Positions 62,457 to 64,000 of a DNA stretch of 64,000 bases are shown piece after piece (positions within the stretch are counted from its first letter, which is position 1; every line of letters starts with the position of its first letter). A program made the position numbers and the translations under genes. The stretch is from Flavobacterium suaedae (GTDB lineage Bacteria; Bacteroidota; Bacteroidia; Flavobacteriales; Flavobacteriaceae): positions 186,001 through 250,000 of the forward strand of contig NZ_BMJE01000002.1 in NCBI RefSeq assembly GCF_014642915.1. The letters are read 5' to 3'. The notes under the pieces were generated by a model that saw only the letters and a list, made by a program, of their open reading frames with translations, had not been told where the DNA came from and did not search any database.

Positions 62457-64000
62457 TTATTCAACTTTATAGAATCCCTTTTCGGCAGTAGCATGAAAAG
62501 GGATTCTCTTTTTTCTGCAAGTAGCTTTCCATCGCTGTACATAGCTTTTGTAGTTAGAAGCGTCAGCTATTACTGCTTTTGGTTTTAGCTCGTTCATAAC
62601 TAAATCTAAATTTATTTTAGGAGAATGAGTTAGTAGCAGAATATCAGGACGCATCGTTTTACTGTAAGCCCCCAAACTATCAATTATTAGTATTTTCTTC
62701 TGGTTGTACCAAAGCATATTCTTTAGAGGAGCTAAAGTAGTACTATCAATAAAACTACTTTTACTATATGTGCTGATATTATAGTTTTTTTCCGGAGCAC
62801 TATCATTGGTGTAAAATATAACCCTATTACTATTTTTATATGCTATAAGGTTACTATTCCAATCGTTAAAAACTATAAACTCACTTTTAGATTTGGTATA
62901 CCATTTAGTGCCGATGTAAACACACTGAAATAGAATAACGCTCCCTAATAGCGCCATACTTTGCTTATAGTTCTTTTTAAACAACCAAAGTATAGTTGTT
63001 ATAATAATCAGGTAAAGGGAAACCATAAGCGGGGCAGTAAAAGAAATTTCTTTAACTACAAAATCTTGAAAAGAAGCTACCCACTTAATAAAGTTATTCA
63101 TTATACCGATAATAAGCTTTAGTATGTGTCCTGTTAATAGGGCTAAGTCAGTATAAACGAAATTTAAAACTAATGTTAGTATACCCATAATTAGTAATAC
63201 TGTTACCAGTGGTATTACCACAATATTAGCAATCGGGAATAGTAGCGGGAACTGATTAAAATAGTATAGGCTTAACGGTAATACGCCAAGTTGTGCTACA
63301 AATGATATTGCAACAATATCGATAAAATAATTTACTGCTTTATATTTAGAGATTCTTATTTTTTTGTAGAGCGGTTGCATCCATACTATTGCAAAAACGG
63401 CTGCATAACTAAGTTGAAAACCTACATCGAAAAGAAAGTTAGGCTTAGCAAGTAATAGCACTAGCATAGAAACAGCTATGGTATTAAATATATTGGTGTT
63501 CCTGTTAAAGTACAGCCCAATACTAACAAAGCTAAGCATTACAACAGCCCTAACGGTGGAAGCAGCTAACCCTGTTATAATAGCAAAACTCCAGAGAAAG
63601 ACAATTGTAATTAATAATTGTAATAACTTTCCTTTCTTCTTTAATCTGTTTAAAGGCTTTAAAATAATGCTGAGGAAGTAAAATAATATACCAATATGCA
63701 ATCCTGATATCGCCAGTATATGTATTACACCTGCATCTATATAATTTGTTCTGAGTTCTTCGTTTATATCCTGACGTTGCCCTAATAATAATGCCTTTAT
63801 AATATTCATAGTTTCTGCACTGAAACCATGTTTGCCAAAACTCCTGATAAGGGAACGCCGCAACTCACCTTTATAAAAGTCAAAGTTTTTAATTTGCTCT
63901 AACTTTACATAATTACCTTTTAATTTAACTTGATGAAAAACATTCTGCTTAGCCATATAGGTAGCATAATCAAACTGATTAGGGTTTAGTGCTTTTGTAA
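62457..64000 (-). CDS. ComEC/Rec2-family DNA uptake protein (5' end outside the window)
   Basis: ComEC moves single-stranded DNA through the inner membrane during natural transformation. The minus-strand frame is open to the window edge (reading LNPNQFDYATYMAKQNVF at the edge), so the true start lies beyond 64000; the ATG at 63956 is internal. The visible 514 residues include the conserved AGVIHILAISGLHIGIL and the many-helix competence domain (about 14 to 325). The C-terminal region is degenerate beta-lactamase-like (LLLTHSPKIN), seemingly without zinc ligands. Confidence 0.88.
   Translation of the reverse strand, partial: TKALNPNQFDYATYMAKQNVFHQVKLKGNYVKLEQIKNFDFYKGELRRSLIRSFGKHGFSAETMNIIKALLLGQRQDINEELRTNYIDAGVIHILAISGLHIGILFYFLSIILKPLNRLKKKGKLLQLLITIVFLWSFAIITGLAASTVRAVVMLSFVSIGLYFNRNTNIFNTIAVSMLVLLLAKPNFLFDVGFQLSYAAVFAIVWMQPLYKKIRISKYKAVNYFIDIVAISFVAQLGVLPLSLYYFNQFPLLFPIANIVVIPLVTVLLIMGILTLVLNFVYTDLALLTGHILKLIIGIMNNFIKWVASFQDFVVKEISFTAPLMVSLYLIIITTILWLFKKNYKQSMALLGSVILFQCVYIGTKWYTKSKSEFIVFNDWNSNLIAYKNSNRVIFYTNDSAPEKNYNISTYSKSSFIDSTTLAPLKNMLWYNQKKILIIDSLGAYSKTMRPDILLLTHSPKINLDLVMNELKPKAVIADASNYKSYVQRWKATCRKKRIPFHATAEKGFYKVE

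Overview
The window comes from an AT-rich member of the Bacteroidota, most likely a Flavobacteriaceae close to Flavobacterium. The reasons are the T9SS translocon gene sprA in the order malic enzyme-ruvA-sprA-gcvH, a class II HMG-CoA reductase next to a GYDIA-type GHMP kinase, a type III pantothenate kinase, and promoters of the Bacteroidota form (TTG, about 20 nt, TAnnTTTG) ahead of many genes. No rRNA, CRISPR array or replication origin was seen.

Layout. 1-9.4 kb: malic enzyme (5' end outside the window), ruvA, sprA, gcvH and a VanZ-like gene. 9.5-10.2 kb: deoC between two intrinsic terminators. 10.4-15.5 kb: a cytochrome oxidase assembly and subunit cluster (heme O synthase, two subunit III genes, subunit IV, a cysteine-free Sco-like protein, SCO, DUF420, a CxxC mini-protein). 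15.6-24.3 kb: TolC and periplasmic adaptor, tsaB, a secreted protein, MscS, a DUF255 protein, a lipoprotein peroxiredoxin and a flavodoxin-like protein. 24.36-45.84 kb: a genomic island in the 3' end of tRNA-Phe. 46-64 kb: core genes again (coaX, an outer-membrane protein, a TPR protein, lptC, a CBS/CorC protein, a PpiD-type isomerase, the mevalonate genes, a DPP-IV-type peptidase, two POT transporters, a thioredoxin, and a comEC gene that runs off the window).

The island is the accessory part. It is bounded by a 13-bp direct repeat (24360-24372 and 45826-45838). It begins with a decayed tyrosine recombinase and carries related short arm-type sequences just inside both ends. Its cargo is a two-gene RHS/YD-repeat system: a 1216-aa and a 1645-aa protein, each with a signal peptide. 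The second ends in a polymorphic tip with an HExxH zinc-peptidase motif. A lipoprotein gene, the candidate immunity gene, follows at 6 bp. Downstream is an array of four displaced tip cassettes. Each restarts inside RHS-core coding sequence and ends in a different tip. The first three are followed at once by a lipoprotein gene, and two of those carry another HExxH motif. Most cassette boundaries carry the same 23-nt sequence, which resembles an IS1-family terminal repeat. A decayed IS1-type transposase closes the array.

The rest of the island is debris: a tRNA-Met 3' fragment, a broken hsdM, and unidentified reading-frame fragments. Taken together I read the island as a Sec-exported RHS contact-toxin locus with a graveyard or reservoir of alternative toxin/immunity tips. 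The toxin and immunity roles are inferred from architecture and are not shown by the sequence alone.
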